Positions 1 to 6,416 of a stretch of 7,045 nt of DNA are shown here, in pieces. A program made the position numbers and the translations under genes. Location: NCBI GenBank assembly GCA_041635265.1, contig JBFJJV010000148.1, forward strand, positions 1 to 7,045. The letters are read 5' to 3'. The notes beneath the pieces are model-generated. The model was not told where the DNA came from. It did not search any database and saw only the letters and a list, made by a program, of their open reading frames with translations. Position 1 is the first letter of the stretch; the number at the start of each line of letters is the position of its first letter. Source of the DNA: Panacagrimonas sp041635265 (lineage in GTDB: Bacteria; Pseudomonadota; Gammaproteobacteria; Nevskiales; Nevskiaceae).

Positions 1-507
1 AAGGTCGAAGAGTTCTTCTGGTACGGCTGCAACCATTGTTTCAATTTTGAACCCGCGATATCTGCCTGGTTTTCCCGCAAACCGTCTGATGTCGATTTCG
101 TTCGGGTGCCGTCGAGTCTTGGGCGTCCAGAAGGCGTGTTGCACCAGAAAGCGTATTACACAGCGCAAGCGCTGGGTGTGACTGAGAAAATTCACGGGCC
201 GCTGTTCAAGGCGCTACACGAAAAGCATCAAAATTTTTATACGGAAGAGACCATCGGCGCATTTTTCAATCAGCAGACCGGTGTTCTGCCTGATGTGTTC
301 AGCAGTACGTTCAAAGGCTTTGCTGTTGATAGTCAGGCCCGTCGGGCCACTGAGCTGGCGAAGAATTATCAGATTTTCAGCGTGCCCAGCGTTGTCGTCG
401 GCGGCAAGTATCAAAGCAGCGCGGAGATGGCGGGGGGCAGTTTCACCGATCTGACCAAGGTCATTGATTTTCTGGTAGAGAAAGTTCGCAAGGAACGTGA
501 AGGCTGA
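1..507 (+). CDS. dsbA: Thiol:disulfide interchange protein DsbA, 3' part (N-terminus outside window)
   Basis: The frame is open from base 1 to a TGA at 505-507 and gives 168 residues. It begins with a thioredoxin-fold active site: an FFWYG stretch, then CNHC (Cys at codons 28-30 and 37-39), then NFEP. A conserved cis-proline segment, Val-Pro-Ser, lies near residue 129 (codon 385-387), followed by the C-terminal strand VVVGGKY and a final helix. The helical insert expected in DsbA lies between. DsbA oxidises cysteine pairs in proteins newly exported to the periplasm and is itself re-oxidised by DsbB. Family members are a little over 200 residues including a signal peptide, so roughly 35-45 N-terminal residues are missing here. 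The active-site dipeptide is Asn-His rather than the Pro-His of E. coli DsbA, a position known to tune redox potential. A terminator-like hairpin 47 bases after the stop suggests this is the last gene of its transcript. Confidence 0.93.
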   Translation, partial: KVEEFFWYGCNHCFNFEPAISAWFSRKPSDVDFVRVPSSLGRPEGVLHQKAYYTAQALGVTEKIHGPLFKALHEKHQNFYTEETIGAFFNQQTGVLPDVFSSTFKGFAVDSQARRATELAKNYQIFSVPSVVVGGKYQSSAEMAGGSFTDLTKVIDFLVEKVRKEREG

Positions 508-538
508 AGTGATTCTTGGCGGCTTCAAACAGCGAGTT

Positions 539-1480
539 ATGACGTTCACGAATGCCCGGCTCATGGCCGGGCTTTTCATTTTTGTGCTTGCTTCATCTGT
601 GCAAGGGCAAGTTCCTCTGGCGTCTCTGGATCGTGCCTGTGAGCGCATCGGCGGGCGACTCGCCAGCGTCGATACGGACTACTGCAAGAACGCGGGGCTC
701 AGGGTGGGTAACGGTGCCAGTCATCGAGGCATGCCTTTTCTCTATCGAGATTATCTGCCGGGCAGCAGTCGGCGTACGCCATACCGCGTGATGCTCATTG
801 GTGGCATTCATGGTGATGAGCTGAGTTCGGTCAGCATCGTGTTCCAGTGGATGAAGAAGCTGGAGAAAGAGCGCTTGCAGCCATTTCACTGGCGCGTCAT
901 CCCGGTCAGCAATCCCGATGGCTTGTTGTCGCGGCCTTCCAGCCGAACCAATGCGCAGGGAGTGGATCTCAATCGGAACTTTCCGACTCCGAACTGGGCA
1001 AACACAGCACACCGGTACTGGATCGAGAAAACGCGGCGCGATCGCCGCAGAAACCCTGGGAAATCGGCCATGTCAGAGCCCGAGACCCGTTGGCTGACCG
1101 AGCAGATCGCGGAGTTTCGACCCGATGCCATCGTTTCAGTGCATGCTCCGTTTGGCATTCTCGATTTTGATGGTCCCCTGCACCCGCCGCAGCGCTTCGG
1201 GTATCTGAGATTGCAGCCGCTCGGCGTCTATCCCGGCTCGCTCGGAAACTATTCCGGAGTTGCGCGCGGCCTGCCGACCATTACACTGGAATTGCCGCAC
1301 GCGGGCATCATGCCGACGGTAGATCAGTCGCAGCGAGTGTGGGCAGATATGCTGACCTGGCTGGAAAAACATCTCCCCACCTCAGAGCCGCCGCTCTTCA
1401 ATCGACTCACCGATTCGCCCTGGTCGATTGGCGACAGGATCGTGCCAACGGCGCCGAAATTTTCTCGAGCTAGCAACTGA
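539..1480 (+). CDS. Exported M14-family zinc peptidase, murein peptide amidase (MpaA)-like
   Basis: This 313-residue protein has the M14 carboxypeptidase signature. HGDE (His91, Glu94) and His202 (in VSVHAP) form the zinc site. DLNRNFP (143-149) supplies the substrate-binding Arg145, and Glu251 in TLELP is the likely catalytic base. SEPET (179-183) and the GVDLNRNFP..NW block resemble E. coli MpaA, which cleaves the gamma-D-Glu-diaminopimelate bond of murein peptides; the exact substrate here is inferred. MpaA is cytoplasmic and about 240 residues. This protein is longer and begins with a signal-peptide-like segment (Arg7, hydrophobic 8-20, likely cleavage near VQG/Q), so it probably acts in the periplasm. 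The mature part has only two cysteines, Cys34 and Cys49, which could form a disulfide. I chose ATG 539 because it gives a charged n-region. A GTG at 497 would overlap dsbA, and ATG 563 would drop the arginine. No clear ribosome site precedes 539, so the start is less certain than the gene. Confidence 0.85.
   Translation: MTFTNARLMAGLFIFVLASSVQGQVPLASLDRACERIGGRLASVDTDYCKNAGLRVGNGASHRGMPFLYRDYLPGSSRRTPYRVMLIGGIHGDELSSVSIVFQWMKKLEKERLQPFHWRVIPVSNPDGLLSRPSSRTNAQGVDLNRNFPTPNWANTAHRYWIEKTRRDRRRNPGKSAMSEPETRWLTEQIAEFRPDAIVSVHAPFGILDFDGPLHPPQRFGYLRLQPLGVYPGSLGNYSGVARGLPTITLELPHAGIMPTVDQSQRVWADMLTWLEKHLPTSEPPLFNRLTDSPWSIGDRIVPTAPKFSRASN
554..583 (+). terminator. Intrinsic terminator hairpin, probably for dsbA, inside the next gene's 5' end
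   Basis: A perfect 7-bp GC stem (GCCCGGC at 554-560 with GCCGGGC at 566-572) and a 5-base loop are followed at once by TTTTCATTTTT (573-583). This is a textbook rho-independent terminator on the plus strand. It lies 47 bases past the dsbA stop but within the proposed signal-peptide codons of the M14 peptidase starting at 539. It may end dsbA transcription, act as an attenuator for the peptidase gene, or mean that the peptidase starts further downstream. Confidence 0.72.
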
Positions 1481-1731
1481 CCCAGCAGGGCGTCACTGGC
1501 TGCGATTGTCGGCAGGCGGTTTTCTCGTCGTGCGTCGGCCATTGCTCTGCAACTCATTGGTCCTGAACGGCCGGCATCCCGTTTTCAGTCTTTCCCACAC
1601 TGAAACCCAGGCTAGAGCATGCGTGATTTCGCTCGATCAGCGATCAACTTCGCAAACGACCCTCATTCGCAGGTGGCGGAAGTTCCGAATTCTTCACACC
1701 GCAGCGCAGAGCAATAACGCTGCGCCTGGCT
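1481..1731. other. Convergent intergenic gap, no convincing gene or strong terminator
   Basis: The M14 peptidase gene (plus) and the FAD oxidoreductase gene (minus) end facing each other across 251 bases. A terminator for both strands would be expected. The best candidate is a 7-bp hairpin, CGCAGCG (1700-1706) with CGCTGCG (1718-1724), and an 11-base loop, but it lacks a T-tract on either strand. A weaker 6-bp hairpin, TTTCAG/CTGAAA, lies at 1583-1605. Open frames crossing the gap have no domain-like sequence and run into neighbouring genes on the wrong strand. Confidence 0.5.
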
Positions 1732-3009
1732 TCACAGCGCTGCCCACGTTGGCATGCAGGCTTTATCTATCCCGTTGACCACGCGCAGTCCCGAAGTCAG
1801 ACCATCTTCGTGGAAGCCGAACTGCGTCCATGCGCCGGCAAACCAGGTTCGCCGCCGCCCCTGAATTTCTGGCAGGCGTGAACGGGTCTCGACGCTAGCG
1901 GGACCGTAGAGCGGGTGCTCATAGATGGTCTGGTACAGAATTTTCTGGGGCGGAATCTCGTGTCTGGGATTGAGCGTGACGATGTAGTTGGGACCCCCGC
2001 TAATGCCCTGCAGCCTGTTTATCCAGTAACTGCCCGATATGGGCCGGTCATGCACCTCATCAAGCTCGTTGAGATAATTCAAAGAGGCCCAGGCAGCGCG
2101 TCGTTTTGGCAGAAATCGCTCATCCGTGTGTAGCACGCAGCGACTGGCGCTATAAGGAACACCGCTAAGGATGTCGTGCTCGGATTTACTGAGCCGCGAC
2201 AGTAGTTTCAGGGTCTGGTCCGAATGGGTGGCGCAGATGACCTGATCAAAAGCCTGCTGGTTGACGTTGGTCCTGACGATCACATCATTCTCATTGCGCT
2301 TGATCGAAATTACGGGTGTGGCGGTGCGCAGTTCGCCCTTGAAACGGCTCAGGATGGGCTTGATGTATTGGTTCGAGCCGCCGATGACAGTACGCCAGGT
2401 CGGCTGCCGGCGTGCGCCAGACCAAAAGTGCAGTTGGAAAAACCGCATGAAATCGGCCGCCGGGTAGTCGCTCGCCTGAAGCGGTGAGCAGTTCCAGATC
2501 ATGCCGGCCATGGGCAACACATAGCGGCTGGCCAAGGCCGGTGACAGGCCCGCAGTCTCCAGAAATTCGCCCAGAGAACCGGTGGGTGATTCCCCATTTC
2601 TGAAAATTTTCAGGCAGCGTGCCCTGAGGCGCAGAACGTCCATCAGCATGCGCAGATGGGTCCAGCTCAGCAGATTGGATGGCTGGGTAAGCAAACTCCA
2701 GAAACGCGCACCGCGCTTGTATTCATAAGCCCCATTCCCCAAAGACACGCTAAAAGACATGTCCGCATTGCGAGTCTGAACACCCAGTTCGCTGAGTAAG
2801 GCGGTCAGATTAGGGTTGTTGAAGCCGTGATGGATTATCCAGCCGGCATCCACCGGCAGTGATCCGCCGACTTCACGCGGTAGCAGAATCGTATTGGTGT
2901 GACCGCCCACGCGGTCTTCTTTTTCAAACAGCACGACCTGGTGTCGCTGCGACAGCAGATCCGCGGCAATAAGTCCGGAGATGCCAGATCCGATAACTGC
3001 AATTTTCAT
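1732..3009 (-). CDS. FAD-dependent amine-oxidase-like oxidoreductase (COG2907 type)
   Basis: This 425-residue protein starts with a Rossmann dinucleotide-binding motif GSGISG (7-12). Glu29 is placed to bind the adenosine ribose, and the GG-H-x-N motif follows at 35-39 (RVGGHTN). Near the C-terminus, WFAGAWTQFGFHEDGLTSG (389-407) is the flavin-contacting segment, and its GFHEDG core is characteristic of the COG2907 predicted NAD/FAD-binding proteins. These belong to the flavin-containing amine oxidase / protoporphyrinogen oxidase / desaturase superfamily; substrates of the COG2907 branch are generally unassigned. Family members often sit beside cyclopropane-fatty-acid synthase and DUF1365 genes, suggesting lipid chemistry, but neither partner is in this window. 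The gene starts at an ATG (3009) with no clear Shine-Dalgarno sequence. It lies 73 bases downstream of tesA on the same strand, so the two may be co-transcribed. The protein looks full length, and no signal peptide is evident. Confidence 0.85.
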   Translation of the reverse strand: MKIAVIGSGISGLIAADLLSQRHQVVLFEKEDRVGGHTNTILLPREVGGSLPVDAGWIIHHGFNNPNLTALLSELGVQTRNADMSFSVSLGNGAYEYKRGARFWSLLTQPSNLLSWTHLRMLMDVLRLRARCLKIFRNGESPTGSLGEFLETAGLSPALASRYVLPMAGMIWNCSPLQASDYPAADFMRFFQLHFWSGARRQPTWRTVIGGSNQYIKPILSRFKGELRTATPVISIKRNENDVIVRTNVNQQAFDQVICATHSDQTLKLLSRLSKSEHDILSGVPYSASRCVLHTDERFLPKRRAAWASLNYLNELDEVHDRPISGSYWINRLQGISGGPNYIVTLNPRHEIPPQKILYQTIYEHPLYGPASVETRSRLPEIQGRRRTWFAGAWTQFGFHEDGLTSGLRVVNGIDKACMPTWAAL

Positions 3010-3082
3010 GATCTATAGATTAGCGTTGCGCCCAGTCGTGTGCTATCTAGCCTCTCGGATGCCCTCCATGCGAGCCGGAATG

Positions 3083-3712
3083 TTAGCGCTTGAGCGCGGG
3101 GAGTAGGGCAGGCCATATGTTTTCAAGCATCAGCGGCTGGGATTCCGCGCTGGGATGTATACCGTCGGCCTGGAAGGCGTTCTCGTCGAGCGCGAAACCG
3201 GCGAGCAGGAATGGGGCCAAGGGCACACCCTTGCTTTCGGCCAGAGATTTGAACGCCTGTGTGAATTGGGAGGAGTAGGTCGGGCCGTAATTGCTGGGAA
3301 TGGCCATTTCAAACAGCACGGGCACTGCGCCACTGGCCTTGCTCAGATCCACCATTTTTGACAGATTTTCTTGCATGGCGCTGACCGGCAGTGCGCGCAG
3401 CCCGTCATTGCCGCCCAGCTGGATCAGCACGAGATGGGGCTGATGTTGCTCAAGCAGGCGCGGCAGGCGGGTCAGGCCGCCACGCGTGGTTTCCCCCGTA
3501 ATCGCGGCATTGACGATTTCATGTGGCAAGCCCTCAGTTGCCAACTTCTGTTTCAATAGCGCAACCCAACCTTGGCCGGCGTCTAGGCCGTACCCGGCCG
3601 AGAGGCTATCTCCCAGAATCAGGATGACCGGTTTGGACGACTCTGCAGCAGCAAGGCCTGGCGACACTAAAGCGGAAGCCAGCAGCAATATGAAGGAAAA
3701 AATTCGAATCAA
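3083..3712 (-). CDS. tesA: TesA: periplasmic SGNH acyl-CoA thioesterase / lysophospholipase L1
   Basis: This 209-residue GDSL/SGNH hydrolase shows all four blocks: GDSLSAGYG with nucleophile Ser36, Gly73 in ITGETT, GGND with Asn102, and DGIHP with Asp183 and His186. It opens with a signal peptide (Arg3, hydrophobic 4-22, likely cleavage after AAA at 21-23), so it is periplasmic like E. coli TesA, which hydrolyses thioesters, lysophospholipids and some other esters. Size agrees with the family. The codon at the 5' end is TTG (3712-3710 on the plus strand); no ATG is available in frame. A GGGAG Shine-Dalgarno sequence (plus-strand 3718-3722) lies 6 bases upstream, which supports the TTG. The gene is divergent from ybbA, as in E. 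coli, but here the two 5' ends overlap by 23 bases. The FAD oxidoreductase gene follows 73 bases downstream on the same strand. Confidence 0.92.
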   Translation of the reverse strand: MIRIFSFILLLASALVSPGLAAAESSKPVILILGDSLSAGYGLDAGQGWVALLKQKLATEGLPHEIVNAAITGETTRGGLTRLPRLLEQHQPHLVLIQLGGNDGLRALPVSAMQENLSKMVDLSKASGAVPVLFEMAIPSNYGPTYSSQFTQAFKSLAESKGVPLAPFLLAGFALDENAFQADGIHPSAESQPLMLENIWPALLPALKR

Positions 3713-4391
3713 TGAAGACTCCCGTGTGGAATGGGCGGTGCGCGCCCGCGATGTAGGCCATCAGATTAGCAGTGGCGAAATCCCGCTGACGATTCTCGAT
3801 GGCGTGAACTTGGACATCGCTCAGGGCGAGTCAGTTGCCATTGTCGGACGCAGTGGCTCGGGTAAAACCACTTTGTTGTCGATGTTGGCGGGGCTGGATC
3901 AGCCTAGTCGCGGCGAGATCGAGCTTGCCGGCAGCGCCCTGCGGTTGATGAATGAGGATGCCCGTGCGCGACTGCGCGCCGGGCGTGTGGGCTTCGTATT
4001 TCAGTCATTTCAGTTGCTGGGCGGCTTCACTGCGTTTGAAAATGCGCGCCTCGGCGCCGAACTTGCCGGTCATCGTGATGCGGATCAGAGAGCAAGGCAG
4101 GCCCTTGAGCAAGTGGGCCTGAAAAGCCGGGCAGGGCATCACCCCTACCAGATGTCCGGCGGTGAACAGCAGCGAGTGGCCCTCGCCAGGGCCTTTGCCG
4201 CCGACCCGGACATACTTTTTGCTGACGAGCCGACCGGGAATCTCGATGCGGTAACGGGTGAGCAGATCATTGATCTGCTGTTTTCCCTGAACCGGGATCG
4301 TGGCGCCACCCTGATCCTGGTGACCCACGATAATCAGCTCGCGCAGCGCTGTGATCGCGTGCTCCAGCTGATTGATGGCAAGCTGGATTAA
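3690..4391 (+). CDS. ybbA: YbbA-type ABC transporter ATP-binding protein (LolD/MacB-like)
   Basis: This 233-residue ABC ATPase has Walker A GRSGSGKTT (53-61), Q-loop Gln105 in FVFQSF, signature MSGGEQQR (155-162), Walker B ILFADE with Asp179/Glu180, D-loop NLD (184-186) and switch His213. The run through ARARLRAGRVGFVFQSF and the Walker B context DILFADEPTGNLD closely resemble E. coli YbbA. YbbA works with the FtsX-like permease YbbP in a type VII (MacB/LolCDE-type) ABC system; its substrate is not firmly established. The partner permease is in the window but not adjacent (6413 onward). I chose ATG 3690, with GGAAG 11 bases upstream. This start lies within the 5' end of divergent tesA. GTG 3726 is an alternative that would remove the overlap, leaving 13 bases between the starts. 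Neither choice leaves room for a promoter outside coding sequence. Confidence 0.92.
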   Translation: MKEKIRINEDSRVEWAVRARDVGHQISSGEIPLTILDGVNLDIAQGESVAIVGRSGSGKTTLLSMLAGLDQPSRGEIELAGSALRLMNEDARARLRAGRVGFVFQSFQLLGGFTAFENARLGAELAGHRDADQRARQALEQVGLKSRAGHHPYQMSGGEQQRVALARAFAADPDILFADEPTGNLDAVTGEQIIDLLFSLNRDRGATLILVTHDNQLAQRCDRVLQLIDGKLD

Positions 4392-4541
4392 TGACTGCAA
4401 AGATCTTGTCGGTCTGCCGTCCTTGCCCTGCTAGCGCGATAAGGGGCAGAAGTGTGCTTGACCTCGTCGTCCTGTGATGGCTCTGAGAAGCCTGTAATCT
4501 TTATTTGAATATCTATTTTGGCTTTCCCCTCCTTCCGCGCA
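4392..4541 (+). promoter_or_regulatory. Spacer after ybbA with an AT-rich, possible promoter region
   Basis: These 150 bases separate ybbA from the dksA-like gene and interrupt the expected ybbA-ybbP junction. The segment around 4495-4519 (TAATCTTTATTTGAATATCT and following bases) is conspicuously AT-rich in a GC-rich region. A weak -10-like TAATCT at 4495-4500 lies 17 bases from a poor -35-like CTGTGA (4472-4477). This could be a promoter for the dksA-like and P450 genes, but the hexamers match consensus poorly. A TTGACC at 4458-4463 has no -10 at proper spacing. Confidence 0.25.
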
Positions 4542-4949
4542 ATGTCTGAGCACGCTTCTGAATTTCTGAGATTGATGCAGGCCCAGCTGCAAGCCCTTCA
4601 GAAAGAGCTGAGCACGCAGCGCGAGCAGCGTCGTTCGGCCAGCCCCGCGGTTGAGCTGGATCAATCCAAGCTTGGGCGTTTATCCCGTATGGATGCCATG
4701 CAGCAGCAGGCCATGTCGCTCGCCTCGGATCAAAGAGCGGCGCAGCATTTACTGCGCGTACGCTCAGCACTGAAGCGACTGAGCGACGGGTCCTATGGTA
4801 TTTGCCTGAAATGCGCCGAGCCGCTGCCGCAAGCGCGACTTGGGTCGGATCCCTGTGCAGTGCTCTGCATGGAGTGCCAGCTCGAGAGTGACGCAGAATT
4901 GGCCCGTGATGCGCGACGCAAGGACGTACTTGGTCGTGGCCATCATTGA
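4542..4949 (+). CDS. Small DksA/TraR-family zinc-finger protein
   Basis: This 135-residue protein has an N-terminal helical, coiled-coil-like half (residues 1-80, rich in Gln, Leu and Arg, with VELDQSKLGRLSRMDA at 37-52). A four-cysteine zinc finger follows: Cys88-x2-Cys91, then 17 residues, then Cys109-x2-Cys112. The stretch GSYGICLKCAEPLPQARL is typical of DksA/TraR C4 fingers. DksA-type proteins enter the RNA polymerase secondary channel and alter initiation, often with ppGpp. This is a short paralogue-like form; the acidic tip motif of E. coli DksA is not clearly reproduced (Asp51 is the only obvious candidate), so its activity is uncertain. I chose ATG 4542 over an in-frame TTG at 4518, which has no better ribosome site. 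The stop is 30-54 bases before the P450 start, on the same strand, so the two are likely co-transcribed. Confidence 0.85.
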   Translation: MSEHASEFLRLMQAQLQALQKELSTQREQRRSASPAVELDQSKLGRLSRMDAMQQQAMSLASDQRAAQHLLRVRSALKRLSDGSYGICLKCAEPLPQARLGSDPCAVLCMECQLESDAELARDARRKDVLGRGHH

Positions 4950-4979
4950 GACGATCTGTACGGCATCGCTTGCTCTACT

Positions 4980-6416
4980 GTGATGGGTCCGGGCGCGCAA
5001 TCCATGTCCGATCTGCCAGGCCCACGCGGCTGGCCGCTGATCGGAAACCTGCTGGACTTTGATCCAAATACCCTGCATTCCAGTATGGAGCGCTTGGCCC
5101 GGGAATTCGGCCCCTTCTTTCGAGTGCGCTACGGGCCGCGTCAGTTGCTCGTGGTCTCCGATCTCGAAGCCATGGCAGAGCTTATGCGTGATCGCCCGGA
5201 TGGATATAGGCGCCTGAGCAGTCTCGAGCCCGTATTCGAGGAGATGGGACTCTGTGGTGTGTTCGCCGCCGAAGGCGAATCCTGGAAGCGGCAACGACGC
5301 ATCTGGATGTCCTCCCTCAACGTGCGTCAGTTACGCGGCTTTCAGCTGCAGTTGGGGGTCATGACCACAAGACTGATGAATCGCTGGTATCAGGCTGCCG
5401 AAGCGGGGGATGTTCTGGATGTGGCCGAAGAGCTGATGCGTTATACGGTCGATGTCACCATGCTCTTCGCATTGGGCCATGACGCCAATACCCTTCAACA
5501 GGGTGACGACATCATTCAGAACCACCTCAACAAGATCTTTCCGGCCGTTGGCAGGCGTTTGGCGGCGCCATTCCCGATATGGCGCTATTTCAAGCGACGC
5601 GAGGATCGTGAGCTGGATCGTGCCTTGGTCCAGGTTCGTACCGAAGTCGACAAGCTGGTCGCTGCTGCCCGTGCACGGCTGCGGGCGGAACCTGAGCGCC
5701 GGGAGAACCCCGGCTGCTTTCTCGAAGCGCTGTTGCTCGCACGCGACGCGGATGACAGTGATTTCAGCGAGTCCGAGGTGTTTGCAAACTGTCTGACCGC
5801 GCTGCTTGCCGGCGAAGACACCACCGCCAACACTCTGGCCTGGGTTATGCATTATCTCTGCATGCACCCGGATGTCTTCCACGAGGTACGCGCTGAGGCC
5901 GACCGTCTGATGCCGCATCACAAAGTGCCGGACGCAAGTCAGTTCCCGCCGTGGCTTGAGGCAAGTGATGCGGTCATCAACGAGACGCTTCGTTTACGGC
6001 CGGTTGCGCCCTATTATCTGATGACTGCATGCCGCGATACCGTCCTTGGCAAGGTGCGGGTCCCCGCCAATACCGACGTCATGTTGCTGGCGCGCAGCGC
6101 CGCCGACAGCGCCCCCTGCTCCCATCCCCCGCCGCTGTTTTCTCCGTTTTCAAGCAAGGAGAACGAGAACCCAAGCCCTGGCAAGGCAGCTACCTTGCCA
6201 TTTGGATTCGGCCCGCGCATGTGCCCTGGTCGCAACCTGGCCTTGGCCGAGATGCGTAGTGTGCTCCTCATGATCGCCCGCAATTTCGATCTGCAGGCCG
6301 TCACCGACGCGGGCCCAGTTTGCGAGAAACTCAGCTTTACGCTGGCACCAGAGAATCTCCGTATTCGCCTTGCAGTGCGTGCCGATGGTGCCGACGAGCA
6401 GGCTCCAGCGCGATGA
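4980..6416 (+). CDS. Cytochrome P450 with atypical or damaged PERF region
   Basis: This 478-residue haem monooxygenase starts with the proline-rich hinge LPGPRGWPLIGN but no membrane anchor, so it is probably soluble. Seen in order: C-helix WKRQR (102-106), I-helix oxygen-activating AGEDTT (277-282), K-helix ETLR (335-338), and the haem loop FGFGPRMCPG (408-417) with ligand Cys415. P450s insert one oxygen atom into a substrate C-H or C=C bond and need an electron-donor partner, which is not in this window. Substrate is unknown; the general look resembles fatty-acid-hydroxylating P450s, which is only a guess. The PERF-type motif expected some 20 residues before Cys415 is not visible; residues 376-405 are Pro/Ser-rich. 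Start choices are GTG 4980, ATG 4983 and ATG 5004. The last puts the hinge 2 residues in, and none has a strong ribosome site. The stop overlaps the ybbP start as ATGA. Confidence 0.9.
   Translation: MMGPGAQSMSDLPGPRGWPLIGNLLDFDPNTLHSSMERLAREFGPFFRVRYGPRQLLVVSDLEAMAELMRDRPDGYRRLSSLEPVFEEMGLCGVFAAEGESWKRQRRIWMSSLNVRQLRGFQLQLGVMTTRLMNRWYQAAEAGDVLDVAEELMRYTVDVTMLFALGHDANTLQQGDDIIQNHLNKIFPAVGRRLAAPFPIWRYFKRREDRELDRALVQVRTEVDKLVAAARARLRAEPERRENPGCFLEALLLARDADDSDFSESEVFANCLTALLAGEDTTANTLAWVMHYLCMHPDVFHEVRAEADRLMPHHKVPDASQFPPWLEASDAVINETLRLRPVAPYYLMTACRDTVLGKVRVPANTDVMLLARSAADSAPCSHPPPLFSPFSSKENENPSPGKAATLPFGFGPRMCPGRNLALAEMRSVLLMIARNFDLQAVTDAGPVCEKLSFTLAPENLRIRLAVRADGADEQAPAR

Noticed and set aside
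497..538. GTG at 497 as start of the M14 peptidase
   Set aside because: It overlaps the dsbA end and puts 14 mixed residues in front of a good signal peptide; ATG 539 gives a normal n-region.
1700..1724. 7-bp hairpin before the end of the FAD gene as a bidirectional terminator
   Set aside because: The stem is real, but there is no T-tract on either strand and the loop is 11 bases, so it is noted only as a weak candidate.
1428..1778. Plus-strand open frame of about 116 codons across the convergent gap
   Set aside because: It begins inside the peptidase gene, ends inside the opposite-strand FAD gene, and shows no domain, ribosome site or family-like sequence.
4518..4541. TTG 4518 as start of the dksA-like gene
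   Set aside because: It has no better ribosome site than ATG 4542, and the added residues are not typical of the family.
4764..5294. Minus-strand frame of about 176 codons opposite the dksA-like and P450 genes
   Set aside because: It lies wholly antisense to two genes with clear motifs and has no recognisable domain.
5331..5921. Minus-strand frame of about 196 codons opposite the P450
   Set aside because: It is antisense to the P450 I-helix and other conserved motifs and shows no independent gene signal; long antisense frames are common in GC-rich DNA.
6180..6199. Inverted repeat GGCAAGG-CAGCTA-CCTTGCC in the P450 gene
   Set aside because: It falls on conserved codons before the haem loop and lacks a T-tract, so it is probably a by-product of coding sequence.
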